A DNA stretch of 64,000 bases from Bacteroidia bacterium (GCA_030427905.1 JAUICL010000001.1:806001-870000), one strand, 5' to 3'. Positions 28,261 to 37,411 are shown, counted from the stretch's first letter. Notes: a model not told the origin generated them from the letters alone. Translations and numbers: made by a program.

Positions 28261-30097
28261 TCTCGGCTGGCCCAGATTCCCCATCTCCACGCAAGGCTCT
28301 GAACCGCTTTCGGGCGTCAACTACGAAAAGACTACCCGGAAAATCTACAAGGAGCTGCTTGTAAAGTTCTTTTGCTTTTTCTTCATCACCCAATTTCTCT
28401 TCGTAGATCAAAGCCATCTCATAAAGGGCATTGTCGGCCGTGATATCAAAATAGTGATTAGCGACCACTGATTGGTAATAAGAAATAGCCTGTTCGAAAT
28501 CGTATTGCTCTTCGGCTATTTGGGCTTTTCGCATCAAGATTTCATCGCTCAGTGCGTGGCCAGGGTACTCGGTGAGTATGCTGTCCATTGCCGAAATGGC
28601 CGTCTCGTATTGTCTTTGGACGATCATCAGATCTGCTCGGGCAAACATGAGCATAGGCTCCATGATGGTGTCGAGGTTCATATTGTCGGTGATCAGTAGG
28701 GAAAGCTCCATGGCATCGTTGCTGATCAGTTTCGAAGTACTCCCTTTAAGTACATCCAGCTGAGCTTGAGCCCATGAAAAGTCTCCTGCATAGTAGCTAA
28801 TTTCCGCATTCAGAAACTTAGCTCGGTAACCAAGAATATCATTCTTATAGTCCTTGTCGACTTGGGAGCAGAGTAAGCTAGCATCCCAGATATAGTCGCG
28901 AGCGATGAGAATTTCTGCGAGATCTAGCTTAATCTCGCTGCGTGTGTCTGGGTGAATACCTGGTAAATCCAGCGCATCATTCAGGGTCACGTTGGCTGCT
29001 TCGAAATCACTGAGATAATAGGCTTCTAGCACGGCTTTTTGACGCATCATTCCCACCACTTCACTCTGACCTTGCAGATCGGCTATATTCTGCTCATAAT
29101 CTTGCTTGAGCAAAATGAGCTGAGTACTATCGGGTGGAAAATTCGATCTGATGGTTTCAAAACGCGCCTTGAGAATTCCCGCTTTAGCAAAAGGGTAGTA
29201 TGGATTGTCGGGCCCTTTCTCGACGATGTATTCATAAGACTTTTCAGCAACATCATAGGCCTGATTATTCATACACAGGCTAGCTAAATTCAGTAGTCTA
29301 TGCCCGTCTTCTCCAAGTCGCTTATCGATTGCTTTGAGCTGCACATAGGCCGAGTTAAACTCTTTTTGCTGCAAAAACAACCAGATGAGCATCTGTGAAT
29401 AAACCGTGTTTTGGGGTGACTTTTGAACGCGTCTTAGTAGTTCAGTTCTGAGGAGCTCAACTTTTTCAAAGTCGTTTTCAAAGTTGATACTCCGATTTAG
29501 GGCATTCTGAACGGTTTGAAGGTAGGCGTCGTTGAACTCGATCAGATCCAAATAGGATGTAATCATAAGTTCTGTGTCGCCCATGGTTCCGTAGAGGCTA
29601 GCCAACTCGTAGCTAAACGGGTAGGCCCCGTCCAGGAGTTTTTTGCCATAATTGTACGTGTCCAGCGCCAAGTTGAGTTTATTCATTCTGATAAACTCAT
29701 TGGCCGTGCGGATCACCGTTCCTTGGCTCTTAGGCATTTTTTGAATGGCATCGCGGTACGCATCGTCTGCATCCTTCGTTTCATCCTGCGCTTCGTAGAC
29801 TTTACCCAAATCGATGTAGAGCAGATTCGAACCAAATCGCTTCATCTGCCTTTTGATCAACTTCTCTGATTCTTTGTACATCTGAAGCTCCATCTGGCAT
29901 TTCAGCAGGCCCCGGTAGTGCGCATTCGATGGCTTTTCAGTGTATATCTTCTCGTAGTAGAGTAGGGCTTTATCGAATTCTCCCGTGTCGAAGTAGTAAT
30001 TAGCTAACTCCTCATCACTCGACTGACCATACGCATGGTTGACTTCCACTGAAAACAGGGATATAAACAAACAGACGATGGCAGTTCTTAAAATCAT
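28235..30097 (-). CDS. secreted TPR-repeat protein
   Basis: This 620-residue protein has a signal peptide (about residues 1-25, ending HAYGQ) and then TPR repeats over nearly its whole length, for example ANYYFDTGEFDKALLYYEKI near the start and EQAISYYQSVVANHY near the end. The C-terminus is polar and unstructured (RGDGESGPAEITPIEK). It is probably a periplasmic or outer-membrane-associated scaffold. The upstream lipoprotein gene overlaps by 4 bases, so the two may form a complex. The convergent lysoplasmalogenase gene overlaps its stop. Confidence 0.85.
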   Translation of the reverse strand: MILRTAIVCLFISLFSVEVNHAYGQSSDEELANYYFDTGEFDKALLYYEKIYTEKPSNAHYRGLLKCQMELQMYKESEKLIKRQMKRFGSNLLYIDLGKVYEAQDETKDADDAYRDAIQKMPKSQGTVIRTANEFIRMNKLNLALDTYNYGKKLLDGAYPFSYELASLYGTMGDTELMITSYLDLIEFNDAYLQTVQNALNRSINFENDFEKVELLRTELLRRVQKSPQNTVYSQMLIWLFLQQKEFNSAYVQLKAIDKRLGEDGHRLLNLASLCMNNQAYDVAEKSYEYIVEKGPDNPYYPFAKAGILKARFETIRSNFPPDSTQLILLKQDYEQNIADLQGQSEVVGMMRQKAVLEAYYLSDFEAANVTLNDALDLPGIHPDTRSEIKLDLAEILIARDYIWDASLLCSQVDKDYKNDILGYRAKFLNAEISYYAGDFSWAQAQLDVLKGSTSKLISNDAMELSLLITDNMNLDTIMEPMLMFARADLMIVQRQYETAISAMDSILTEYPGHALSDEILMRKAQIAEEQYDFEQAISYYQSVVANHYFDITADNALYEMALIYEEKLGDEEKAKELYKQLLVDFPGSLFVVDARKRFRALRGDGESGPAEITPIEKNP

Positions 30098-30642
30098 TCC
30101 AGACTTTTTAGGACGACGATGACGCTATCCATTTTTGGTTCGAGGGTTGAAGCCAACTCACGGGTGTAATCATCTCCAAAATCGATTCGCTTCACAAGGT
30201 CTACAATCGCATTGGTTTCTTCTACTTCTCGATCAAACATTTTTCTAACGACTATGCTGTCGAGGAGATTGTGCTCGAGATCGTGTTTTAGTGTGAGAAG
30301 TTGTTTCTCGGTAAATTCTAAATCTCGTGCAGCTTGATCGTAGGTGCTGTGAAAATTGAGATATGGCTTCTTTAGACTTCTGTAATCGGCCATGAACAAT
30401 GCCAGATCGCGATCTATCGTGTCTTTTGAATTTCGAAAGTGGTTAGTCACAAAATTCAGATTGCTTTGAAAGCGTTTGGCATAATCGCGGTACCCATTCG
30501 TATCAACATTCTGAAGAATGTTTTTGGCAGAATCGAGTTTAACGATAAGTCTATCCAGCTCGGCTATCTCAGCTTTGTAAGGAGTCTGATTGCAACTTGC
30601 AAAAAGGGCTGCAAGCGATAGAAGTAGAATAGTCTTTCTCAT
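30094..30642 (-). CDS. helical lipoprotein of unknown function
   Basis: This 182-residue protein has a lipoprotein signal (LLLSLAALFASC, cleavage before Cys 17) and then an almost wholly helical body with long amphipathic stretches (AEIAELDRLIVKLDSAKNIL near residue 24 and LEFTEKQLLTLKHDLEHNLL near 108), suggesting a coiled coil or helical bundle. No domain is recognised. The stop overlaps the start of the TPR gene and serS ends 1 base away, so it belongs to the serS operon. I infer a partner role for the TPR protein from the overlap only. Confidence 0.75.
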   Translation of the reverse strand: MRKTILLLSLAALFASCNQTPYKAEIAELDRLIVKLDSAKNILQNVDTNGYRDYAKRFQSNLNFVTNHFRNSKDTIDRDLALFMADYRSLKKPYLNFHSTYDQAARDLEFTEKQLLTLKHDLEHNLLDSIVVRKMFDREVEETNAIVDLVKRIDFGDDYTRELASTLEPKMDSVIVVLKSLE

Positions 30643-30643
30643 A

Positions 30644-31918
30644 TCAGTTGATCATTTCAAATCCAGTAAATCGTTGAAGTGCCTTTGGAATTCGAATTCC
30701 TTCTGGCTCTTGATGATTTTCAAGTAGGGCTGCAACTATACGAGGCAAAGCCAGAGCGCTACCATTGAGCGTGTGTGCTAAATGCGTCTTTTTATCATCG
30801 CCTCGGTAGCGGCACATGAGTCTAGTAGACTGGTAGGTCTCGAAGTTTGAAACAGAGCTCACTTCCAGCCATTTGTTTTGAGCTGCAGAGTACACTTCAA
30901 AATCGTAGGTGATCGCTGCGGCAAAACCTAAGTCACCGCCGCACAATCTCAAAATGCGATATGGAAGCTCAAGCTTCTCTAGGATTCCTTTCACGTGGTT
31001 CACCATATCACCCAAGCGTGTGTAGCTTTCGTTGGGGTGAACGATCTGTACAATCTCCACCTTGTCGAATTGGTGCAGTCTGTTCAATCCTCGGACATCT
31101 TTTCCATAAGAACCCGCTTCTCGGCGAAAGCAAGGAGTAAACCCTGTTACCTTCACGGGTAGCTGGTCTTGAGATAGGATCACATCGCGAAACATGTTCG
31201 TGATCGGTACTTCGGCAGTTGGAATAAGGTATAGGTCATCTTCTGTGATGTGGTACATCTGCCCTTCCTTGTCGGGGAGCTGGCCTGTACCGTACCCTGA
31301 TGCTTCATTTACCACAAGAGGTGGAATCACTTCGGCATATCCAGCAGCGATAGCTTCATCCAGAAAAAAGTTGATCAAAGCGCGCTGTAATTGAGCACCT
31401 TTACCAAGGTATAGGGGAAACCCCGCACCAGTAATTTTCACGCCCAATTCAAAGTCGATCAAATTGTACTTGGCAGCTAGGTCCCAGTGTGGCTGAGCTC
31501 CATCGTGAAGTTGCGGGATTTCTCCGCTGCGCTCCACTTCTTCGTTATCGGTTTCGCTTTTCCCTTCCTTAACGTCAAGGTTTGGGGCGTTTGGTATTTG
31601 ATAGAGCAATTGCTTGAGTTCTTCTTCGGCTTTAGCTAAGTCTTGCTTCAATTCCTGAGAGCGCGATTTGATCTCAGCAACTTTGGCTTTGGCTTCTTCA
31701 GCGGCATCTTTCATACCCTTCTTCATGAGCGCACCAATCTCTTTGGAATGTGCATTCATTTCAGCCAATAAGCCTTCCACTTCGTGTTGGATCTTTCTCT
31801 TCTTAACGTCCACAGCGAGCACTTCATCTACCAGTGCTTCGTATGTGTCGTTTACTCTTCTTTTAAGCCGCTCTACGGCTTCATCTCTTTTCTCTCTGAG
31901 ATAGTTAAGTTCAAGCAT
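30644..31918 (-). CDS. serS: seryl-tRNA synthetase
   Basis: This 424-residue class II synthetase charges tRNA-Ser. The N-terminal antiparallel coiled coil (about residues 28-100, with many Lys and Glu) is followed by the catalytic core with the motif 2 sequence TGFTPCFRREAGSYGKDVRG and the motif 3 sequence NGSALALPRIVAALLE. ATG 31918 (MLELNYLREKRDEA) is the family start; the longer frame to 31972 adds residues that do not fit. No terminator separates serS from the next gene. Confidence 0.95.
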   Translation of the reverse strand: MLELNYLREKRDEAVERLKRRVNDTYEALVDEVLAVDVKKRKIQHEVEGLLAEMNAHSKEIGALMKKGMKDAAEEAKAKVAEIKSRSQELKQDLAKAEEELKQLLYQIPNAPNLDVKEGKSETDNEEVERSGEIPQLHDGAQPHWDLAAKYNLIDFELGVKITGAGFPLYLGKGAQLQRALINFFLDEAIAAGYAEVIPPLVVNEASGYGTGQLPDKEGQMYHITEDDLYLIPTAEVPITNMFRDVILSQDQLPVKVTGFTPCFRREAGSYGKDVRGLNRLHQFDKVEIVQIVHPNESYTRLGDMVNHVKGILEKLELPYRILRLCGGDLGFAAAITYDFEVYSAAQNKWLEVSSVSNFETYQSTRLMCRYRGDDKKTHLAHTLNGSALALPRIVAALLENHQEPEGIRIPKALQRFTGFEMIN

Positions 31919-31974
31919 TTGTGTTTCAAAATTTCGATTCGAAATTAGCAATAATTGCTGCCAAATGGGCATAA

Positions 31975-32002
31975 AAAAACTCCTGCGCTAACAGGAGTTT
32001 TT
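31975..32002 (-). terminator. terminator of the rplU-rpmA unit
   Basis: A perfect 11-bp stem (31975-31985 with 31992-32002) with loop CGCTAA carries A-rich and T-rich flanks, so it can work in both directions. It lies 34 bases after the rpmA stop and just ahead of serS. Confidence 0.85.
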
Positions 32003-32035
32003 CATTGAATAGGGTTGTATCAATTACTTTCCTGC

Positions 32036-32290
32036 TTATTCAGGAACAACGGATACGAACGACTTATTTCCTTGTCTTTTGTTGAACTCAACAACACCAT
32101 CTTTCAATGCGAAAAGTGTGTGGTCTTTACCAATACCTACATTGAGACCAGCGTGATGCTTTGTTCCACGTTGACGAACCAGGATGTTTCCTGCAATAGC
32201 CTTTTGGCCACCAAAAATCTTAATCCCGAGACGTTTACTTTCTGACTCCCGTCCGTTCTTCGAACTACCGACTCCTTTCTTATGTGCCAT
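32036..32290 (-). CDS. rpmA: 50S ribosomal protein L27
   Basis: This 84-residue protein of the large subunit, near the peptidyl transferase centre, starts [20 protein letters not shown] and contains the usual [20 protein letters not shown]. It lacks the N-terminal extension that some Firmicutes cleave off. It follows rplU by 13 bases in the conserved L21-L27 pair and ends at the shared terminator. Confidence 0.97.
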   Translation of the reverse strand: MAHKKGVGSSKNGRESESKRLGIKIFGGQKAIAGNILVRQRGTKHHAGLNVGIGKDHTLFALKDGVVEFNKRQGNKSFVSVVPE

Positions 32291-32303
32291 TGTCTATAGG
32301 GTT

Positions 32304-32795
32304 TTAGTCTTTTTTAGGTTCTTCTTTTTTAGCTTTTGGAGCTGCTGCCTTTTTAGGAGCTTCCTTTTTTGCTGCTGCTTCTTTCTTAGGAGCTGCTGCT
32401 TTTTTAGGAGCTTCTTTCTTTGCTTCAGTCTTCTTAGCGTCAGCTTTTGGAGCTTCTTCTTTCGAAGCTGCTTTCTTAGCGCCACCTACAGTGATACCAT
32501 CAATAGCAACTTTTGTTAAATACTGACGGTGACCATTTCTCGTTTGGTAACCTTTACGTCTTTTCTTCTTGAAGACAATCACTTTGTCTCCTTTCAAGTG
32601 CTCGACAATCTTACCTGTCACTTTAGCACCTGATACAGCTGGGGCGCCAACTTCTACTTTACCGTTGTTGTCAACGAGTAAAACCTGATCGAAAGTCACT
32701 TTATCTCCTTCTTTGTTAGGAAGACGGTGAACAAAGATCTGTTGGTCTTTTTCTACTTTAAACTGCTGCCCCGCGATGTTTACAATTGCGTACAT
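32304..32795 (-). CDS. rplU: 50S ribosomal protein L21 with lysine/alanine-rich tail
   Basis: The first 103 or so residues form the normal L21 domain ([18 protein letters not shown] ... [17 protein letters not shown]). They are followed by a tail of about 55 residues made of Lys, Ala, Glu and Pro, in which APKKAAAPK appears twice. Such tails on L21 are common in Bacteroidota and are likely disordered. The total of 163 compares with about 103 in E. coli. The tail uses repetitive codons, visible as an unusual composition at 32310-32470. Confidence 0.95.
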   Translation of the reverse strand: MYAIVNIAGQQFKVEKDQQIFVHRLPNKEGDKVTFDQVLLVDNNGKVEVGAPAVSGAKVTGKIVEHLKGDKVIVFKKKRRKGYQTRNGHRQYLTKVAIDGITVGGAKKAASKEEAPKADAKKTEAKKEAPKKAAAPKKEAAAKKEAPKKAAAPKAKKEEPKKD

Positions 32796-32872
32796 AGCTT
32801 TATGTGGCGTTAATTAAATGATTTAAAAAGGGCGGCAAATATACGTATTAATTCTTGCTTCACAAACTATTC

Positions 32873-33760
32873 TTACTTCCTGTTGATCAATATAATTCCA
32901 CCCAGCATGCAGAGTGCGCAAATGATCTGAAGTAAATTGAGCATTTCTCCGTCCATAACACCCCACACAATGGCTACAAGTGGGATGAGGTATGTGACCG
33001 ACGATGCGAAAATAGTATTGGTGTCTTGAACCAACTTATTAAAGAGCATCAAGGCTAGAGCTGTTCCAAAAATGGCTAGTGTTGATACGGCAGCAAATCC
33101 AGACAAACTTCCCGGGGTATCTGAAACGGTGCCTACAAAGTCGGTGGCTAAAAGTACGGCAATACCAATGGGGCTGACTAGTATCAAGGCTAAACCCGTG
33201 ATGGCAATTGCCGATACATTTTGGAGATACTGCTTAATGGTGTTTAGGCTTATGGCATAGCAGATGGTAGCTAAAACGACCAAAAAGGCGTATCCGATCT
33301 CAAAGCTTCCACCGAAATTGCTGCCCGATGCTAAAAGTAGTCCCGCTGATGCAATTAAGCCTAGAAAGAGCCCTGCGACCTGCCAAGACTTTACCTTCAC
33401 TTTGAAAATGAAGAATGCAATAATCAAGCTGAATAGAGGGACCATGGAGTTGATCATTCCGGCAAGCGCAGAAGGAATTTTGGTCTGAGCTGTGGCAAAA
33501 AGAAAGGCGGGAATTGCATTTCCACACAGGCCAACCACGAGGATAGGAATGAAATTGGCATTTTTTAACAAAGTGAACTTTTTCCATACAAATGGAAGCA
33601 TGAAAACCGCGGCAACCACTATTCTAAGCGCACCTACCTGCACGCCCGAAAAGAGCGGTAACCCTTCATTTGTGAATAGTCCACGCTTAATCAATATGAA
33701 AGAGCTTCCCCAAATCAGAGCGAGTAGGGCCAACTGGAACCAATGCTTTGTCTGTGCCAA
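32873..33760 (-). CDS. EamA/DMT-family transporter
   Basis: This 295-residue protein has ten hydrophobic segments in two EamA halves (FQLALLALIWGSSFILIKRGL at the start and a second near residue 150), as in drug/metabolite transporters. The Bacteroidota signature WGSSFI near the start is kept. Substrate is unknown. The gene is divergent from the HMA-like lipoprotein gene, with about 110 bases between the two starts. Confidence 0.88.
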   Translation of the reverse strand: MAQTKHWFQLALLALIWGSSFILIKRGLFTNEGLPLFSGVQVGALRIVVAAVFMLPFVWKKFTLLKNANFIPILVVGLCGNAIPAFLFATAQTKIPSALAGMINSMVPLFSLIIAFFIFKVKVKSWQVAGLFLGLIASAGLLLASGSNFGGSFEIGYAFLVVLATICYAISLNTIKQYLQNVSAIAITGLALILVSPIGIAVLLATDFVGTVSDTPGSLSGFAAVSTLAIFGTALALMLFNKLVQDTNTIFASSVTYLIPLVAIVWGVMDGEMLNLLQIICALCMLGGIILINRK

Positions 33761-33795
33761 TCTTCAAAATTGAAGCGCGAAACTACTCAATTTAA

Positions 33796-33826
33796 TTGCT
33801 GGAAATCTGGCTTATATGTATTTTTG
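33796..33826 (+). promoter_or_regulatory. candidate promoter of the HMA-like lipoprotein gene
   Basis: TTGC at 33796-33799 lies 19 bases before TATTTTTG at 33819-33826, an exact -7 match. The predicted leader is about 39 bases to the ATG at 33869. Confidence 0.5.
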
Positions 33827-33868
33827 ACCCTCCAAATTCTTAAAACTTGGATCCCAAATAGAATTAGC

Positions 33869-34366
33869 ATGAAAAAGGCTCAATTATTCAAGGCATCTCT
33901 TGCGTTTTGTGCAGTATTGTTTTTCGCTGCATGTAGCTCTTCAACTCAGAAAGAAGAAGCTAAGGCCGACGTGAACATTACTTACAAAGATGCGGTGTCA
34001 GCTGAAGGCGAAAAATACGTGGCAAGTCTTGCAATAGACGGTATGGCTTGTGAGATGATGTGTGGCAATAAAATTTCATCGACTCTTGCGGCTATCAATG
34101 GTGTAAAGCATACGGAGATTGAGTTTAACGGGGCTGAAGAAGATAATTTTGCCATTGTTGAATATGACGTTGAAGTTGTTTCTGAAGGTGAAATGGTTAA
34201 AGCAGTTGAAGCGCTAGCCAATGGTCATTACAAAGTGAAATCGGTAGAAGTAGTACACTACAAGAAAGGCGACGCCACAGAAGAAGTTGAAGAAGAGCTG
34301 TCTTATTCACCACATTTCGATTACGAGTTACCGAATATTTTTAGCGCTTTTGCGCGATTGTTCTAA
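33869..34366 (+). CDS. HMA-like lipoprotein with a CxxxC metal site
   Basis: This 165-residue protein starts at ATG 33869 with a lipoprotein signal (ALFAFCAVLFF-type, lipobox FAAC). The body resembles a heavy-metal-associated domain: VASLAIDGMACEMMCGNKISSTLAAINGVKHTEIEF. The two metal Cys are three residues apart (GMACEMMC) rather than the usual CxxC. The C-terminal part is acidic and then ends YSPHFDYELPNIFSAFARLF. A periplasmic or outer-membrane metal-handling role is inferred. The gene stands alone with its own promoter and terminator, next to heme A synthase, which fits a link with copper or cytochrome oxidase assembly, unproven. Confidence 0.75.
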   Translation: MKKAQLFKASLAFCAVLFFAACSSSTQKEEAKADVNITYKDAVSAEGEKYVASLAIDGMACEMMCGNKISSTLAAINGVKHTEIEFNGAEEDNFAIVEYDVEVVSEGEMVKAVEALANGHYKVKSVEVVHYKKGDATEEVEEELSYSPHFDYELPNIFSAFARLF

Positions 34367-34387
34367 AAGAAATTTATCTGTAAAATT

Positions 34388-34408
34388 AGCCCCGCTGGGG
34401 CTTTTTTT
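34388..34408 (+). terminator. terminator after the HMA-like gene
   Basis: A 6-bp G+C-rich stem (AGCCCC/GGGGCT, 34388-34402) with a 3-base loop is followed by seven T. It lies 22 bases after the stop codon and before ctaA. Confidence 0.85.
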
Positions 34409-34432
34409 ATACCCTGTGTTTTCATTTGAATT

Positions 34433-35461
34433 ATGACAAGATTACTTTATCGCCTATCCCTTACATCCCTGGTCTGTATCTACCTGGTGGTACTGGCTGG
34501 TAGTGTAGTTCGCATGACGGGCTCCGGCATGGGTTGCCCCGATTGGCCCAAGTGTTTTGGGTATTATATCCCACCAACTGATATTGAAACGTTGACTTGG
34601 AAATCAGGACGCGAATTTGAAAAGGGGAATGTGATTATTCGGGATGAAGCCCTATACGTGGCGGAGATTGATTTTGTAGCTGGCGATCGATTCGAATCAT
34701 CCAACTGGGCTCCTTATACCAAACACGACTATGCTCTGTTTAACCCAACGCATACTTGGATCGAGTTCATCAACCGCTTGGTCGGTGCCTTCACAGGGCT
34801 TCCTGTTTTGCTCTTGTTTTTGTTTTCACTGAGAAGACTTAAAAAAGATCCGATAATTTCTGTGATAGCCTTTGCTGGATTATTGCTTTTAGGTTTTGAA
34901 GCTTGGCTGGGAAAAGAAGTGGTAGATGGGAATTTGATACCGCATCAAATTACGTATCACATGTTTGGCGCCATCGCCCTCGTGGCAGTTTACACCTACT
35001 TAACAGTGCGGCTTAAGCCCATTTCCCTGACGTTCAAATCGAAGCGCGATACAAGGCTGATCTGGATCGGTATCATGGGGTTTCTCCTACTTTTGGTTCA
35101 AGTTTATCTGGGTACATCAGTGCGAGAAACTGTTGATGCAATTGGTAAAGCGGAACTTCTCAGCACACCGTCCTGGATCGATGAGTTAGGTGTTTCATTC
35201 AAGATCCATCGAACTTTTAGTTTGATCGTCCTCGGGATTGTAGGATGGTTTGGTGTTCGCGTTCTGCGCACCCAGCATATTTCAGTATGGCCAAGGGTCT
35301 TGCTAGCGATTATTGTTCTCGAAACATTGGTGGGAGTGGGCTTGGCTTATTTGGGTATGCCAGCTATCCTTCAGCCATTACACCTCTTGATGGCTATTTT
35401 TGAATTGGGAACAATTCTTTTGATTCTCTTTACCTACATGAAGCAAACCACCAGGTCTTAA
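34433..35461 (+). CDS. ctaA: heme A synthase (COX15/CtaA family)
   Basis: This 342-residue membrane protein oxidises heme O to heme A for the aa3-type terminal oxidase. It shows about eight hydrophobic segments in two halves, the opening GSVVRMTGSGMGCPDWPKCFG, WIEFINRLVGAFTG, HQITYHMFGA and KIHRTFSLIVLG; the conserved His residues that bind heme are present. It lies between the HMA-like gene and the gliding block. A convergent gldD ends 9 bases away. The COX15 type (type 1) is inferred from the GCPDWPKC motif. Confidence 0.93.
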   Translation: MTRLLYRLSLTSLVCIYLVVLAGSVVRMTGSGMGCPDWPKCFGYYIPPTDIETLTWKSGREFEKGNVIIRDEALYVAEIDFVAGDRFESSNWAPYTKHDYALFNPTHTWIEFINRLVGAFTGLPVLLLFLFSLRRLKKDPIISVIAFAGLLLLGFEAWLGKEVVDGNLIPHQITYHMFGAIALVAVYTYLTVRLKPISLTFKSKRDTRLIWIGIMGFLLLLVQVYLGTSVRETVDAIGKAELLSTPSWIDELGVSFKIHRTFSLIVLGIVGWFGVRVLRTQHISVWPRVLLAIIVLETLVGVGLAYLGMPAILQPLHLLMAIFELGTILLILFTYMKQTTRS

Positions 35462-35469
35462 ATAAAGAC

Positions 35470-36051
35470 CTACTTCCATTCAAAAGTCTCGACCAAGTGC
35501 TCCAAGTCTTTTTTTACAAAGTTGAAGGAAGGTTTTAGCGAATCGGGGTTGGGCTTGGCATTGAAGTATAGCGCACCTCGTAGAAAATGATTAGCGCTGT
35601 CGGTCACAAAAAACTGATAAGGCGACGCTACCGTACCACCTAGCTCGTAAGTCAGACCGTAAACATGGGCGTTAGGGGTATTTATGCGTTTTGAATCAAT
35701 CCGGTTGGCTTTTACCTGATGCTCGTAGGTCATGCTTCGGGACTCCTCCAAAAGCTCTCTCAAATTGCCTTGCACCGGTTTGTAGGTGATATGCACGGTG
35801 GCTCCTAGGTTGGGATATTCAATGTTGAACCAGCATTGCTCTTTGGTGTCTTCAAAAAACAGCAGTCTACTTTCTTTTGAAATCTCGAAACTAAAAGGAC
35901 AGTCCAATTCCTTGGGTTGGTAATCGTTTTCTGGAAGATCAATCCTGAAATACCCAACGGGTTTGGGTGTTGGTGGGTCGCTTTTACAACCTACTATCAC
36001 TCCAGCTCCGAGCAGAGCCAAACACCAGACTATAAAATTCCTACTCTCCAT
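35470..36051 (-). CDS. gldD: gliding motility lipoprotein GldD
   Basis: This 193-residue protein has a lipoprotein signal (LLGAGVIVGC near residue 20) and the family features PKPVGYFRIDLPENDYQ and CPFSFEISKESRL. GldD is needed for gliding and type IX secretion in Flavobacterium johnsoniae. ATG 36051 is chosen; it lies 11 bases inside the end of gldE. The pair order gldE-gldD behind ssb and mutY is the one known from Flavobacteriales. GldD can remain in non-gliding members because it supports secretion. Confidence 0.88.
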   Translation of the reverse strand: MESRNFIVWCLALLGAGVIVGCKSDPPTPKPVGYFRIDLPENDYQPKELDCPFSFEISKESRLLFFEDTKEQCWFNIEYPNLGATVHITYKPVQGNLRELLEESRSMTYEHQVKANRIDSKRINTPNAHVYGLTYELGGTVASPYQFFVTDSANHFLRGALYFNAKPNPDSLKPSFNFVKKDLEHLVETFEWK

Positions 36052-37402
36052 CAGTCTCAGCAATTTCGTTTATCGAAAGTTTGATTCGCTTCAATCTTCG
36101 CTTATCGGCTGATTCGATTGTGAAGGTGTAGTTTTCGAAGGAAACTTTTTCTCCTCGTGTCGGAAACTTCCCCGTAATCTCCAAGATAAAACCAGCTAGC
36201 GTATCACTTTCACCCTTCTCAGACTCAAAGTTTGCCCCATCTATTTCTAGAATTTTGTAGAGGTCTACCAGTTGGGTTTTTCCTTCGAAAATAAAGTTCT
36301 GATCATCCAGCTTTGAATAGAAGATGTCTTCGTCGTCGAACTCGTCTGTGATCTCTCCAACGATTTCTTCCAGTATATCCTCAAGGGACACAATTCCTGA
36401 AGTTCCGCCATACTCATCAACTACAATGGCCATGTGCATTTTTCTCTCCTGAAATTCCTTCAAGAGATCATCCAACTTTTTGTTTTCTGGTACAAAGTAA
36501 GGCGAGCGCACGAGCGATTGCCAGTTCATATCGGTTCGCTCGGCATACGGAAGTAAATCTTTAAGGTAGAGTATCCCAATGACCTGGTCTAAGGAGTCTT
36601 TATATATAGGTACTCTAGAGTAGCCTGACTCCAGTAAGTCTTTCAACAGCTCAGGATACTCTGTTTTAAGATCGAACGACAAGACCTCTGTGCGCGGAGT
36701 CATAATCTGCTTTACATCCGTATTTCCAAAGCGTACAATGCCTTTGAGTATTTTCTCGTCATCGGGCGAAGTCTGCTCATCGATAGTCAGATCAATGGCT
36801 TGCTCAAGCTCATTAGAAGAGAATTCGGTTTCCCTTTTCTTTACCCTTTTGTTTATGAAACTCGTACTCGACATTAAGATGGAACTCAATGGATAGAAAA
36901 GCTTCATCAGAAACTCGAGCGGAATAGCCATGATTTTGCACAGCGCCGTCGCTTTTTTTGTGGCGTATACCTTTGGGATTACTTCTCCAAGAAGGAGTAG
37001 CAAGAAGGTAACAACCCCAACTTGAATGAGCAACATCAGCCAAGTAGGAGCTTCATCGAAATTGAAAACTCCGGCAATGATGTATGAGGACAAGATAACG
37101 ATCCCAATATTCACAAAGTTGTTGGTAATCAATATCGTCGCGAGAAGGCGGTGGGGCTTTTGGTAGAGTCTTACCACTCGGCTACTTGAGCCCGTTTTAT
37201 CACTTTCAAATTCTTCTTTCTCCACGGGGCCTAAAGAAAAGAAAGCCACTTCTGATCCGCTGATGAGCGCTGACATGCCCAACAATACGCAGGCTACAGC
37301 AATAGATATGATAACATCAAGGCCTGGAGCCTTGAGAATTGAGATGAGTTCTATGCTTAGGTATAAACTGGGAGGTTCCAATGAGGGGGTGTTGGTTAAC
37401 AA
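36041..37402 (-). CDS. gldE: gliding motility-associated protein GldE
   Basis: This 453-residue protein of the CNNM/CorC family has DUF21 membrane segments (about residues 28-200), a CBS pair (TPRTEVLSFDLKTEYPELL, then VVDEYGGTSGIVSLEDILEE) and a C-terminal CorC_HlyC domain. GldE supports GldD function in F. johnsoniae. It begins at TTG 37402 because no ATG lies near the family start, so the first residues are uncertain. It starts 9 bases after ssb ends. A paralogue without gliding context is at 1999-3261. Confidence 0.88.
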   Translation of the reverse strand: MLTNTPSLEPPSLYLSIELISILKAPGLDVIISIAVACVLLGMSALISGSEVAFFSLGPVEKEEFESDKTGSSSRVVRLYQKPHRLLATILITNNFVNIGIVILSSYIIAGVFNFDEAPTWLMLLIQVGVVTFLLLLLGEVIPKVYATKKATALCKIMAIPLEFLMKLFYPLSSILMSSTSFINKRVKKRETEFSSNELEQAIDLTIDEQTSPDDEKILKGIVRFGNTDVKQIMTPRTEVLSFDLKTEYPELLKDLLESGYSRVPIYKDSLDQVIGILYLKDLLPYAERTDMNWQSLVRSPYFVPENKKLDDLLKEFQERKMHMAIVVDEYGGTSGIVSLEDILEEIVGEITDEFDDEDIFYSKLDDQNFIFEGKTQLVDLYKILEIDGANFESEKGESDTLAGFILEITGKFPTRGEKVSFENYTFTIESADKRRLKRIKLSINEIAETDGE

Positions 37403-37411
37403 TAACGAGTG

